DNA from: Allochromatium tepidum | GTDB lineage: Bacteria > Pseudomonadota > Gammaproteobacteria > Chromatiales > Chromatiaceae | Assembly (NCBI RefSeq): GCF_018409545.1 | Contig: NZ_AP024563.1 | Span: 2,906,001 to 2,970,000 of the forward strand | Reading direction: 5' to 3' | DNA: 64,000 nt | Part shown: positions 29,976-43,220 of the stretch, piece by piece | Numbering within the stretch: the stretch's first letter is position 1 | How the letters are laid out: the number at the start of each line of letters is the position of its first letter | Translations under genes and position numbers: made by a program | Notes under the pieces: generated by a model | Seen by the model: only the letters and a program-made list of their open reading frames with translations | Told to the model about the DNA's origin: nothing | The model's database searches: none

Positions 29976-30542
29976 ATGACAGATCGGCTCGTCATCCTCG
30001 ACCGCGACGGTGTCATCAACCAGGACTCCGACGACTACATCAAGTCGCCGGACGAATGGGTACCCATCCCCGGCAGTCTGGAAGCCATCGCGCGCCTGTC
30101 GCACGCGGGCTTTCGGGTCGCCGTCGCCTCCAACCAGTCCGGTCTGGCACGCGGACTGTTCGGGCTAGACACGCTCAATGCCATCCATCAGCGCCTGCAT
30201 GAGCGGGTGGGCGCGCTGGGCGGACATATCGAGATGATCGCCTTCTGTCCGCACGGACCGGATGACGGCTGTGCGTGCCGCAAGCCGCAGCCGGGCCTGC
30301 TGCTGGAGATCGCCGAGCGATTCGGGACGGTCCTGGATGGCGTGCCCTTCATCGGCGATTCGCTCGACGACATCCGGGCCGCGCGTGCCGCCGGCGCCCA
30401 ACCCTGGCTGGTGCGCTCCGGCAAGGGCGAGCGCACGCTGGAACAGCTGCGACTTCAGGGCGCGGAAGACACAGTGATCGACATCCCCATCTATCCCGAT
30501 CTGAACGCCGCCGCCACCGCGCTCATCGACACCCTAGTCTGA
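29976..30542 (+). CDS. gmhB: D-glycero-beta-D-manno-heptose 1,7-bisphosphate 7-phosphatase
   Basis: A 188-residue HAD-superfamily phosphatase for the ADP-heptose branch of LPS core synthesis. The nucleophile motif is VILDRDGVINQDSDDY, followed by ASNQSGLARG, a zinc-binding Cys/His set CPHGPDDGCACRKPQPG and the Mg-binding IGDSLDDIRAARAAG. I start it at MTDRLVILDRDG (29976), 35 bp after glyS. It is followed by plsC after 4 bp, so lipid and LPS genes are coupled. Confidence 0.95.
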   Translation: MTDRLVILDRDGVINQDSDDYIKSPDEWVPIPGSLEAIARLSHAGFRVAVASNQSGLARGLFGLDTLNAIHQRLHERVGALGGHIEMIAFCPHGPDDGCACRKPQPGLLLEIAERFGTVLDGVPFIGDSLDDIRAARAAGAQPWLVRSGKGERTLEQLRLQGAEDTVIDIPIYPDLNAAATALIDTLV

Positions 30543-30546
30543 ACTT

Positions 30547-31272
30547 ATGACCCTGCTGCGTTCCCTGCTGTTTCAGCTGATCCTGATCGGATCGAGCCTA
30601 TTGTATTCGCTCGCGATCCTGGCGCTCGGGTCCGGCGACTCGGGCCGGCGCGCACCACGCCTGGCGCGCTCCTGGGCCAGACTCAATCTCAAGGCGTTGA
30701 AGATCCTCTGCGGGCTGGACCATCGCGTGCACGGCCTGGAGCATCTGCCCAAGGACAACGCGATCGTGCTCTGCAAGCACCAGTCCGCCTGGGAGATCCT
30801 CGCACTCCGGGCATTGCTGCCGCCGGAGCAATCCTGGGTGCTCAAGCAGGAGCTGATCCGCATCCCGGTCTTCGGCCGGGCACTCAAGCGACTGAGGCAC
30901 ATCGCGATCGATCGTGCCGCCGGACGCCGCGAGATCACCCGCCTCATCCGCGAAGGCAGCGCGCTACTGGAAGGCGGGCACTGGGTGGTGATCTTCCCCG
31001 AAGGTACGCGGGTCGCGCCCGGAACCCAGGGCAGCTACAACATCGGCGGCGCGCTGCTCGCCGAGCGCACTGGGCGACCCGTGGTGCCCATCGCCCACAA
31101 TGCCGGTGTCTTCTGGGGACGTCAAAGTCTGATCAAACGCCCAGGCGCCATCGATCTGGTGATCGGTCCGACCATCCGAACTCAGGGACGCAAGGCCACC
31201 GAGATCAACGCCGAGGTCGAGCGCTGGATCGAGCAGACGCTTGCAGCGATTCAAACACAGCACCGAATTTGA
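30547..31272 (+). CDS. 1-acyl-sn-glycerol-3-phosphate acyltransferase (PlsC-like)
   Basis: A 241-residue membrane enzyme forming phosphatidic acid from lysophosphatidic acid. One N-terminal hydrophobic segment is followed by the acyltransferase motifs KHQSAWEILAL (block I, with Glu in place of the usual Asp, as in many proteobacterial homologues) and IFPEGTRVAPG (block III). VPIAHNAGVFWG is block IV. It forms the end of the glyQS-gmhB run. Confidence 0.9.
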   Translation: MTLLRSLLFQLILIGSSLLYSLAILALGSGDSGRRAPRLARSWARLNLKALKILCGLDHRVHGLEHLPKDNAIVLCKHQSAWEILALRALLPPEQSWVLKQELIRIPVFGRALKRLRHIAIDRAAGRREITRLIREGSALLEGGHWVVIFPEGTRVAPGTQGSYNIGGALLAERTGRPVVPIAHNAGVFWGRQSLIKRPGAIDLVIGPTIRTQGRKATEINAEVERWIEQTLAAIQTQHRI

Positions 31273-31351
31273 CGGGCTCGATCGGCGAGCGATTCGACAT
31301 CGGGATCGATCGCTTGCAACGTTTGGATCATCGTGGAGTCGTCTGCTCGTG

Positions 31352-31455
31352 CTCGAGCGAATTGAACCTGATGTCGGAGATACCATAGCATCATTCACAA
31401 CCCCAACACAGACTGTATCTCGAGCGAATTGAACCTGATGTCGGAGATACCATAG
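31352..31455. repeat. 37-bp direct repeat pair spanning the end of the PilZ gene
   Basis: Copies at 31352-31388 and 31419-31455 are identical and start with CTCGAGCGAATTGAACCTGA. The second encodes part of the PilZ protein C-terminus; the first lies beyond its stop. A 67-bp tandem duplication is the simple explanation. Confidence 0.9.
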
Positions 31456-32423
31456 GCCCGATCATGCAGGCTTTGCAGAAGCTGCAGTTCCTCCCAGGCT
31501 TCGGGCGTCCAGGTACCGACGACATTACTCTCACCGAAGATGAGCTGACGGAACACCAGATCGAAGGCTTTGATGTCGCCCCAGGCGGTGATGAGATAAT
31601 CCAGGGCTTCGGGAAAATCCTTCTCCAGCGCCGATCGCTGATCCTGAGTCGGTACCACGCGCCCCTGTCCCAGATCCGGCAGTTTCTCGGTGCGTGAACG
31701 GTCTTCCTGTACCGCCGGCAGATCGGCCTCGTTCGGCATCTGGCCCAGCAACCATTCGGCCCAGCCGCGCAGTGCATCCAGGGGATGCTCGAACTCCAAG
31801 GTGAGCAGATACAGATCATGCATGGGCACGGATTTGCTATCCATGACCCGTGAGCGCAATCTCAGACGGGCACGCGAGGGAATACCGTTGAACTGGATGG
31901 CCAGACTTTGACCCCGGGCATAGAGCTTGGTCGCATTGATCCGTAATAGCCCCTTGGCGATATCGCCCAGCGCCCAGCGCCATTCGTCGAGCGTCTGGAT
32001 CTGGATTTCAAGCGTATCGACCAGGCGCGAAGCCTCCTGCTCTTCGGTATTGGAGTCCTGGGCCTGCATCAGACTCAGCAATTTCTCCAGCCGGGTCTGA
32101 TGCAGCAAGGACAGGCGCATGAAGCGCAGGGCCAGCAGATAACGCCCATCCTCCAGCGCTTTCTGTCGCAACAGTGCGGCCTCGATCTGGATCGTCTCAC
32201 CCGAGTTCCAGGGTAATAACAACCGGACAGGCGCGTCCGTGCCGGGCAGCTGGGTCTTGGACTCGCAGAGGGCGCCGCCCCAGGAGAGATCGACCAGGGT
32301 CACCGTGTGCGCCCTGGACTCGCCGGAATACTGCAACCGGACTGGTATCTGCGCGTGTATGCGGGCCTGTGTGCGTCGCTCGGAGACGGGACTCGCGGTG
32401 GGAGACGTGTTCGGTGATGGCAT
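31395..32423 (-). CDS. PilZ-domain protein, candidate cyclic di-GMP receptor
   Basis: A 342-residue protein with an N-terminal PilZ domain (about 15-125). The binding motifs are seen as RRTQAR (RxxxR type) and LVDLSWGGALCES (D/NxSxxG type). The C-terminal two-thirds is helical and unrecognised. The protein may act in motility or surface control through cyclic di-GMP. Its last residues are encoded within a duplicated 37-bp segment, so the original C-terminus may have differed. It lies downstream of gyrB on the same strand. Confidence 0.8.
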   Translation of the reverse strand: MPSPNTSPTASPVSERRTQARIHAQIPVRLQYSGESRAHTVTLVDLSWGGALCESKTQLPGTDAPVRLLLPWNSGETIQIEAALLRQKALEDGRYLLALRFMRLSLLHQTRLEKLLSLMQAQDSNTEEQEASRLVDTLEIQIQTLDEWRWALGDIAKGLLRINATKLYARGQSLAIQFNGIPSRARLRLRSRVMDSKSVPMHDLYLLTLEFEHPLDALRGWAEWLLGQMPNEADLPAVQEDRSRTEKLPDLGQGRVVPTQDQRSALEKDFPEALDYLITAWGDIKAFDLVFRQLIFGESNVVGTWTPEAWEELQLLQSLHDRAYGISDIRFNSLEIQSVLGL

Positions 32424-32538
32424 CGATCAGTACTCCAGCTTCAAGCTGTGGATTAGACGGGTTCGCGAACGCTTGGAGCGCGATTTCAGGACACCGGCCT
32501 GGCCATCGAGCATCGATGGATGCGCCGAAGTCGAGCGT

Positions 32539-36837
<4,299 letters not shown>

Positions 36838-36846
36838 TCAATCACA

Positions 36847-37551
36847 TCAGGAATGACGGTCCCGCCAGTAGCCCCAATCCAGGCGCCGCCAGCACTCCGG
36901 CATCAAACCGCTGTAGAGCAACAGACAGCGGACGATCGAATGCCAGGTCTTGAGCAGGCGTCGGCGCTCGATGCGGCGATGATCGGTGGCGTAGACGATG
37001 AGGTCGGGACGATAACGGGTCGCAAAACCCGCACGCCGAATACGCCAGACCAGTTCGGAGTCCTCGTTGCAGTTCAGGCGCAGGTCGAATCCATCCACGG
37101 CCCGGAGTGCCTGCCTCGGTACCAGCAGATTGGAACCCGAGGCGGCGGGGATCGCACAGGACTGACACAGCGCCTGCCCCCAGGCGAACCGGCGGTAGTA
37201 CGCACGAAAACGGTCTCGGGAGAGCTTGGGACCATAGTAGACCGCCGGCTCGTCGAGAGCCGCCAGACGTTCGAAATAGTCGGGCGCGAAGACCACATCG
37301 GCGTCCGAGAAGAGCAGCCAGTCCGAGCGCGCGACCTCGAACCCGCGCTGGCGCGCCTCGGTGACGTTGCCTGGCTCGCGCAGAACCAGGGTCCGCTCGG
37401 GCCTGAGCCGTTCGATCAGCTCCGGTGTCTCGTCCCGGCTGGCGTCCACGACCACCAGCGAGAGTTCGCGCGGAATGGAGTCCAGGAAGGCTCCGATGTT
37501 GCGTGCCTCGTCGCGCGTGGCCAGTACGAGCGTGATATCCGATAGCTTCAC
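36847..37551 (-). CDS. Family 2 glycosyltransferase
   Basis: A 234-residue GT-A fold enzyme beginning ITLVLATRDEARNIGAFLDS with the nucleotide-sugar motif WLLFSDADVVFAPDY (DxD) and a later CNEDSELVWRIRRAGF (acidic general base). It starts with GTG at 37551, overlapping the stop of the truncated gene upstream by 4 bp. One weak hydrophobic segment lies near the C-terminus. The substrate cannot be told; there is no cell-surface gene cluster around it. Confidence 0.85.
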   Translation of the reverse strand: MKLSDITLVLATRDEARNIGAFLDSIPRELSLVVVDASRDETPELIERLRPERTLVLREPGNVTEARQRGFEVARSDWLLFSDADVVFAPDYFERLAALDEPAVYYGPKLSRDRFRAYYRRFAWGQALCQSCAIPAASGSNLLVPRQALRAVDGFDLRLNCNEDSELVWRIRRAGFATRYRPDLIVYATDHRRIERRRLLKTWHSIVRCLLLYSGLMPECWRRLDWGYWRDRHS

Positions 37552-37811
37552 CGGTTGTCCTCCGACCCCTTGGCGATGGCCTCGACGCAGATCCGTTTGC
37601 CCGAGGCCGTGCGCTCGTCACGCTGGTTGAAGATCTCGGTGACCTCCCGGATCCAGACCTCTTGCTCCGAACCATAGGTGAAGCGGACCAGGACAGTGTC
37701 CGCCCCTGGAGAACAGGGCGTCGGGGCGGCAACCCCAAGTCCGGGTACGGTCGAACATGCGAGAACCGAGACGAGGAGTGCGCAGGTCGAACGCAGGCGG
37801 CCTCTGCTCAT
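37548..37811 (-). pseudogene. Truncated extracellular solute-binding protein
   Basis: An 87-residue frame with a signal peptide (RSTCALLVSVLACSTVPGLG, cleavage after VAA) and then the start of a periplasmic binding domain (VLVRFTYGSEQEVWIREVTE, IFNQRDERTASGKRICVEAI). It ends shortly after AKGS, where binding proteins of this kind normally continue for 300 or more residues. The stop overlaps the glycosyltransferase start. A deletion that joined the two genes would explain this. A short secreted protein is the alternative. Confidence 0.55.
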
Positions 37812-37889
37812 GATGCCTCCGGCCCAGGTGAGCGATCCGGCTTGAGATTTGGGAGAGCAATGTGAGCGTCGAGTATTGCAGAGAAAAAA

Positions 37890-37914
37890 GACGGTTCCAT
37901 GACGGCTTCATGAC
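37890..37914 (-). promoter_or_regulatory. Pho-box-like tandem repeats (GTCAT at 11-bp period)
   Basis: On the minus strand GTCAT (37914-37910), GTCAT (37903-37899) and GTC (37892-37890) recur every 11 bp. PhoB sites are direct repeats of CTGTCAT at the same period. It lies about 80-105 bp upstream of the truncated binding-protein gene. Confidence 0.45.
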
Positions 37915-37979
37915 CTCCCTCCCGCCGCCGCAGGCGTCATCGCGCCGTCATCCATTCCTGCTCTACTCGCCCAAGACCG

Positions 37980-38174
37980 GTGCGTGACGATCGCGGCCTG
38001 GCCGGATTCCGCCCCTTGAACCAGTCACCCTGGGAGATGCCCATCCTCATCGGCAAAAACCGCTATCTGAGCCGGATGCTCTGGGACAAGGGGATCCGGC
38101 ACGCGCTGCACGAATGGGACGGGCGCGCCCATCAGGGCTATCACTGGCGACGGATGGCGCCACTCTATCTTTGA
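37980..38174 (+). pseudogene. C-terminal remnant of an esterase-family (alpha/beta hydrolase) protein
   Basis: A 64-residue frame whose second half (NRYLSRMLWDKGIRHALHEW, DGRAHQGYHWRRMAPLYL) matches the end of a proteobacterial esterase-like family, including the catalytic-His-type GRAH. The upstream nucleophile part is missing. There is a GTG start but no clear ribosome site. It faces the CHAD gene tail to tail (17-bp gap) and lies next to another truncated gene, so the 37.5-38.2 kb stretch looks decayed. Confidence 0.55.
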
Positions 38175-38191
38175 GCGAGTCGACAGTCGTG

Positions 38192-39106
38192 TCACCACGG
38201 CCGCTCGACGCGCCGAAACTCCCGCCACCGTTCCTCGAAGCCCTTCAGCAGATCATAGGCCTGATGGGTGCGCCAGCCGATCAGGGCGCCCGAATAGCGG
38301 ATGACCTCGACATCGGATTCGTCCGCGAGCAGCTCGGTGAGCAGATCGGACATGACCGCTACGTCGTTGAGCACGCCCAGCAGATCCTGGAGTCCTTTCA
38401 GGCGACTGATGAAATCATCGAGGCCCGGAACGATGGGGGCGAAGAATTCGGCGGCATACCGCAGTTTCTTGCATTCGATGCGCAACAGATGCATCTGCTC
38501 CGGATCGCTCCGATCCATTCCCAGGCCCGCCTCCAGCACATGGCGCATGAGCCGATCCAGCCGCTTACGCGCATATTGCACGATCGGCCGTTCGAGCGTT
38601 TGACGTTCTCGCCGCGACAGCTCGGTCCGATTCCAGGCGGCGTGTCCGAACCAGTCGGGAAAGTCGAGCTTGAAGGCCAGATAGCGTTCGCTGTCGAGCA
38701 TCGTGCGTACCCGCTCATAGGCCGCCGCCCGGTGCCGTTCGGCGAGCGCCGCCAGTCGCTCGCCGCCGGTCAGCGGCAACCGGTTGCGAACGGCCGCCAG
38801 CCCCTCGTCGATGAAGACATCGAGATCCCGTGCCGGACCGAGCTGGTTGGCGATCCAGCGCAGTTCCTCGCTCCAGGGCCGGCTGACGGTCTTGGGCACC
38901 GCCGTGCGGAAGGCCGACAGCGCGGCGCGCATCCGTCGCGAGCTGACCCGCATCTGATGTACGCCCTCGGTGTCGTCCCAGGTGCGGGCCTGGTCCTCCC
39001 ACGACAGCATGGCCCGGAAATCGTGACATAGGATCTCGGCCAGCGCCTCGCTCACCGTCAGACCCGCATGCACGGGGACCGGTGTTTTGCTCTTCCGTTT
39101 GTTCAT
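38192..39106 (-). CDS. CHAD-domain protein (polyphosphate-associated)
   Basis: A 304-residue all-helical protein with the conserved CHAD histidines and basic residues: GVHQMRVSSRRMRAALSAFR near 48-68, ELRWIANQLGPARDLDVFID near 80-100, and HLLRIECKKLRYAAEFF near 205-222. CHAD domains bind polyphosphate through these basic helices and often localise to granules. No CYTH domain is fused. It lies 27 bp downstream of the chemoreceptor gene. Confidence 0.88.
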   Translation of the reverse strand: MNKRKSKTPVPVHAGLTVSEALAEILCHDFRAMLSWEDQARTWDDTEGVHQMRVSSRRMRAALSAFRTAVPKTVSRPWSEELRWIANQLGPARDLDVFIDEGLAAVRNRLPLTGGERLAALAERHRAAAYERVRTMLDSERYLAFKLDFPDWFGHAAWNRTELSRRERQTLERPIVQYARKRLDRLMRHVLEAGLGMDRSDPEQMHLLRIECKKLRYAAEFFAPIVPGLDDFISRLKGLQDLLGVLNDVAVMSDLLTELLADESDVEVIRYSGALIGWRTHQAYDLLKGFEERWREFRRVERPW

Positions 39107-39132
39107 GAGGTCTCTCGCGATTCAGGCACAGA

Positions 39133-41001
39133 TCAGTTTATCCGGAAGTAGGCCACCTGCTCGTGCAACAGCTTGGAGAGGTCGTTCAACTGGGCACCCT
39201 GGCCGAATCCCGACTCGGCCGCCTCGGCATGATCCTGTGCCAGGGCCGCGATCTGATTGATGGCCACGGCGATCTCCTCGGCCATGCGGCTCTGCTCCTC
39301 GGCGGCGCCGGCGATCTGATGGGTCATGTCGGTCAGGATCGCCACGGATTCGGCGAAGGCATCCAGATTCTGAACCGCCTGACCATAGTGATCGACGCTT
39401 TGCCGGGCGCGGTCACGATTGGCATGGATGACCTCGACGGCGGCACTGGAGCTGCTCCGTAGCGCGCCGATCAGCGTTTCGATCTCCTCAATCGAGCGCT
39501 GGGTGCGCTGCGCGAGCTGACGCACCTCGTCGGCGACCACGGCGAAGCCGCGACCATGTTCGCCGGCGCGCGCCGCCTCGATCGAGGCGTTCAGAGCCAG
39601 CAGATTGGTCTGGCCGGCGATCTCGCGGATCACGCCGAGCACGTTGCCGACCGACTGGCTGCGATCGGCCAGACTCAGCACCACCTCGGCGGCCTGATCG
39701 ATTTCATGCGCCAGGGCTTCGATGATTTGCGTCGTTTGATCGAGAATCTGACGGCTGTGTTCGATGCGCCGGCGGGCGTCGCTAGTGGCGTCGACGGCGC
39801 GGCTGGTGTGGTCGGCGACCTGCTGTGCCGCATTGGCCAAATGCGTGACCGCGTTATCCACATGGCCGGTCTCGGCCTTTTGGCGGTCGAATTGAATCTT
39901 GCTGTGCTCGGCCAGACGCACCATGTTGCTCGCCGAGTCATGCAGATCGCCGCTGGCCACATGCAGGTGTCCGATGATGTGGCGCAGACGCTCGGCCATG
40001 CCCTGCAGCGCGCGCATCAATGTTCCGACTTCGTCCTGGCGTCCGGTCTCGAAGGAGACATTCAGATCGCCCTCGGCCAGCGCGGAGACGGTGACAACGG
40101 CCGTATGCAGGGGACGCAGAGCATGGCGCATGTAATAGAACAAGCCCAGGGACGCCAGGATCAGCAGCAGGGCGACCCCGGTATAGGCGATGAACTCGAA
40201 GCGACGCTGTTCGAGATGGACGGCCGTAGCGTCGGCGACGCTGACCAGATGCGCCAGCGGTTGTCCGTCGACGCCGGGCAGCGGCAGGAGCGTGGCCGTG
40301 TAGGTCGCCGTATCGATGGATCGGGTCTGGCGGTCGATCCGTCCCAGCGCCGGCCAGCTCAGCCCCAACTGCTCGAAGAGATCCGGGCGCGTGCCTGCGA
40401 ACAGCGAGCCTTCGGCACCGACCAGATAGACCTCGGCGCCCTGTATGGCCTTGAACCGTTCCAGAACCGAGCCCAGTGATCTCTGAAACACGACCGTACC
40501 AATGGGTTCATGGCGCACCAGCAGCCGAAACGCCAGCAGCGCGACGGGTTCGCCCTGCGCATCGAGTCCGAGGCCGTGCTTGGGCCGATCGTCGGCAGCC
40601 GCGGCTGTGACCAGGGCTTGCACATGGCTGGAAACAGCCGATGCCTTGTCGCCATACAGACGCTCGCCATCGATCTCGAATACGATCAGCCGATCGAAAT
40701 AGCCCTGCTCGCTGACCAGATTGATCAGCGACTCGACGGCCTGGCGCGCGGCCTGAGCATCGCCGTTCTTGAGCGCCTGCCGCAATGCGAAGTCGCGCTC
40801 GAAGTCGACCATGCCGGTGTTCATGTGCTCGAACAGACGTTCCAGACTCTGGTTCCAGACCAGGCTGCGGCCCGAGGCCGCCTCCTGGGTGAGGCGTTGT
40901 TCGAGTCGAAGGTTGCCGGCCTGGGCGACCAGGATCAGGGCGGCGGCGACCGTCAGGGTGACGAGGATCGCCGCAAGGGTGACGCTTTTTCGGATAGTCA
41001 T
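39133..41001 (-). CDS. Methyl-accepting chemotaxis protein
   Basis: A 622-residue chemoreceptor. One membrane segment near the N-terminus ([20 protein letters not shown]), a periplasmic sensor of about 240 residues, a second membrane segment near 270-290 ([20 protein letters not shown]), HAMP, and a cytoplasmic coiled coil. The signalling tip reads [20 protein letters not shown] followed by [18 protein letters not shown]. The sensed ligand is unknown. No che genes are nearby. The protein ends without the NWETF pentapeptide tether. Confidence 0.95.
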   Translation of the reverse strand: MTIRKSVTLAAILVTLTVAAALILVAQAGNLRLEQRLTQEAASGRSLVWNQSLERLFEHMNTGMVDFERDFALRQALKNGDAQAARQAVESLINLVSEQGYFDRLIVFEIDGERLYGDKASAVSSHVQALVTAAAADDRPKHGLGLDAQGEPVALLAFRLLVRHEPIGTVVFQRSLGSVLERFKAIQGAEVYLVGAEGSLFAGTRPDLFEQLGLSWPALGRIDRQTRSIDTATYTATLLPLPGVDGQPLAHLVSVADATAVHLEQRRFEFIAYTGVALLLILASLGLFYYMRHALRPLHTAVVTVSALAEGDLNVSFETGRQDEVGTLMRALQGMAERLRHIIGHLHVASGDLHDSASNMVRLAEHSKIQFDRQKAETGHVDNAVTHLANAAQQVADHTSRAVDATSDARRRIEHSRQILDQTTQIIEALAHEIDQAAEVVLSLADRSQSVGNVLGVIREIAGQTNLLALNASIEAARAGEHGRGFAVVADEVRQLAQRTQRSIEEIETLIGALRSSSSAAVEVIHANRDRARQSVDHYGQAVQNLDAFAESVAILTDMTHQIAGAAEEQSRMAEEIAVAINQIAALAQDHAEAAESGFGQGAQLNDLSKLLHEQVAYFRIN

Positions 41002-41173
41002 GAGTCACTCGGCGTCTCGGTGGCCGATGGAGAGGGGTGCGCGATGGATGCAACAGCGGGGCGGTTGGAAGGGCTGCATTACAGCAGAGCCATGTGACCG
41101 GGTGATGACGGCCGGCAAGTGTTCTCCGAAAACCCTGCCGCTCACACTGAACGCGGTTTATGATTCGATCCTT

Positions 41174-42604
41174 ATGTTCCCGACAGACACAGGCCGGCCC
41201 GTGAATCGATCCAACCACTCCCACCCCGAGATCCCGAACGTACCCATGCTGGCCTCGGAACGCCGCGCCGCCGCCGGACTGGCCGCCATCTTCTCGACCC
41301 GGATGCTCGGGCTGTTCATGGTGCTGCCGGTGCTGGCGCTCTACGCCCACGACCTGCCGGGGGCCACGCCGCTGCTGGTCGGACTGGCGATCGGCGCCTA
41401 TGGGTTGACCCAGGCGCTGTTCCAGATCCCGCTCGGGCTGCTGTCGGATCGGATCGGGCGCAAGCCGGTGATCTATGGCGGGCTGGTGCTGTTTCTGATC
41501 GGCAGTCTGGTCGCGGCCCTGGCCGACAGCATCCAGTGGTTGATCATCGGACGCGCGCTCCAGGGCAGCGGCGCGATCGCCGCCGCCATCATCGCCCTGA
41601 CCGCCGATCTCACCCGCGAAGAGGTACGCACCAAGGGTATGGCCGCGATCGGGATCAGTGTCGCGCTCTCCTTCGCCGCCGCGCTGGTGGTCGGGCCGCC
41701 GCTCACGGGGCTGATCGGGATCTCGGGGCTGTTCTGGCTCACGGCCCTGCTCGCGCTCGCCGGGATGCTGCTGCTGGCCCAGGTGGTGCCCGATCCCGAG
41801 CAGTCGAAGGTCCATCGCGACGCCCAGCCGGTGCTCGATCAGCTCGCCGGCGTGGTGCGCGATCCGACCCTGATCCGGCTGGATCTGGCGATCTTCATGC
41901 TGCATCTGACCATGGTCAGTCTGTTCGTGGTGCTGCCGCTGTCGCTGCGCGAGGCCGGACTGCCGGTGACCGAGCACTGGATGCTCTATCTGCCGGCGGT
42001 GCCGGCGGCGATCCTGGCCATGGTGCCCTTCATCGTGCTCGCCGAGCGGCGCGGTCGGGTACGCTCGGTGCTGATCGGGTCGGTGGCGGTGCTCGCGCTC
42101 TCGATGCTGGGCTTCTATCTGTTCAATCAGACGCTGTGGCTGGTCGGGGTGCTGCTGGCGGTGGTCTTCACCATCTTCAATCTGCTGGAGGCGGTGTTGC
42201 CCTCGCTGGTCTCCAAGGCGGCACCGGCCGGGACCAAGGGCACGGCCATGGGCGTCTTCTCCAGCGCACAGTTCATCGGAGCCTTTCTCGGCGGACTGCT
42301 CGGCGGGCTGGTGCACGCGCAATTCGGGTTCGCGTCCGTCTATCTGGTCGGCTTGCTGACGGCCCTGCTCTGGCTGCGGCTGGTCTGGACCCTGCCGATC
42401 CCGGAGAACCTGAGCCGTCATGTGATCGCGCTCGGCACCTCGGGCGCCACACTCGACGTCTCCAGCCTGGAACGGCGGCTGCTGGAGGTGCCGGGCGTCA
42501 AGGAGGCCGTGATCGTGCTCGACGAGGGCGTTGCCTATCTCAAAGTGGACAGTCGTCAGACCGATTGGGCAAGATTGCAGACGTTTTCGGCGGCCAGCGC
42601 CTAG
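41174..42604 (+). CDS. MFS transporter, YajR-like, with C-terminal cytoplasmic domain
   Basis: A 476-residue major facilitator with 12 membrane segments ([20 protein letters not shown] onward). The MFS motif A is in the 2-3 loop ([16 protein letters not shown]). The last about 65 residues (after [20 protein letters not shown]) form a small alpha/beta domain like that of E. coli YajR. It is probably a drug or metabolite exporter. In many gammaproteobacteria an MFS gene sits between uvrA and ssb; here ssb follows but the chemoreceptor takes the place of uvrA. An alternative start is the GTG at [16 protein letters not shown]. Confidence 0.88.
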   Translation: MFPTDTGRPVNRSNHSHPEIPNVPMLASERRAAAGLAAIFSTRMLGLFMVLPVLALYAHDLPGATPLLVGLAIGAYGLTQALFQIPLGLLSDRIGRKPVIYGGLVLFLIGSLVAALADSIQWLIIGRALQGSGAIAAAIIALTADLTREEVRTKGMAAIGISVALSFAAALVVGPPLTGLIGISGLFWLTALLALAGMLLLAQVVPDPEQSKVHRDAQPVLDQLAGVVRDPTLIRLDLAIFMLHLTMVSLFVVLPLSLREAGLPVTEHWMLYLPAVPAAILAMVPFIVLAERRGRVRSVLIGSVAVLALSMLGFYLFNQTLWLVGVLLAVVFTIFNLLEAVLPSLVSKAAPAGTKGTAMGVFSSAQFIGAFLGGLLGGLVHAQFGFASVYLVGLLTALLWLRLVWTLPIPENLSRHVIALGTSGATLDVSSLERRLLEVPGVKEAVIVLDEGVAYLKVDSRQTDWARLQTFSAASA

Positions 42605-42689
42605 CCCGACCGGCTGGAGCGATCGGCCGTCTTCGGATTCATATGAGATCGATGACCGGCGTCCGTGCACGACCGGTGGGAGTAGAGAC

Positions 42690-43211
42690 ATGGCGACACG
42701 AGGTGTCAACAAAGTGATCCTGATCGGCAATCTGGGTGCCGATCCCGAGGTGCGTTACATGCCCAGCGGCGATGCCGTGGCCAATGTGCGTATCGCCACC
42801 AGCGAGAGCTGGAAGGATCGCAACACGGGCGAGTTGCAGGAGCGGACCGAGTGGCACAGCGTAGTCTTCTTCGGCAAGCTCGCCGAGATCGTCAAGCAGT
42901 ATCTGCGCAAGGGGTCCAAGATCTACGTCGAGGGCAAGCTGCGCACGCGCAAATGGCAGACCCAGGACGGCCAGGATCGCTATACCACCGAGGTCGTCGT
43001 CGACGTGGGCGGCACCATGCAGATGCTCGACAGTCGGCCGGGCGGCGCCTCTTCGGTGCCCTTTGACGACGCGCCGGCGTCTGCTCGCGGCGGCAGTGGC
43101 GGCGGTTCGGGCGGTGGCCGTCCAACAGCACCGGACTCGGCCCGACCGAGCAATCAGGACAGCGGCAACTTCGGCGGTGGGGCCGATTTCGATGACGACA
43201 TTCCGTTCTGA
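42690..43211 (+). CDS. ssb: Single-stranded DNA-binding protein
   Basis: A 173-residue protein. The OB fold (about 1-112) starts [20 protein letters not shown] and contains [21 protein letters not shown] Gly/Pro/Ser-rich linker and the acidic tip DFDDDIPF follow, through which partner repair proteins bind. A GGAG ribosome site lies just before the ATG. It lies downstream of the MFS gene and 9 bp before the AlbA_2 gene. Confidence 0.97.
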   Translation: MATRGVNKVILIGNLGADPEVRYMPSGDAVANVRIATSESWKDRNTGELQERTEWHSVVFFGKLAEIVKQYLRKGSKIYVEGKLRTRKWQTQDGQDRYTTEVVVDVGGTMQMLDSRPGGASSVPFDDAPASARGGSGGGSGGGRPTAPDSARPSNQDSGNFGGGADFDDDIPF

Positions 43212-43220
43212 AATTCCGGC

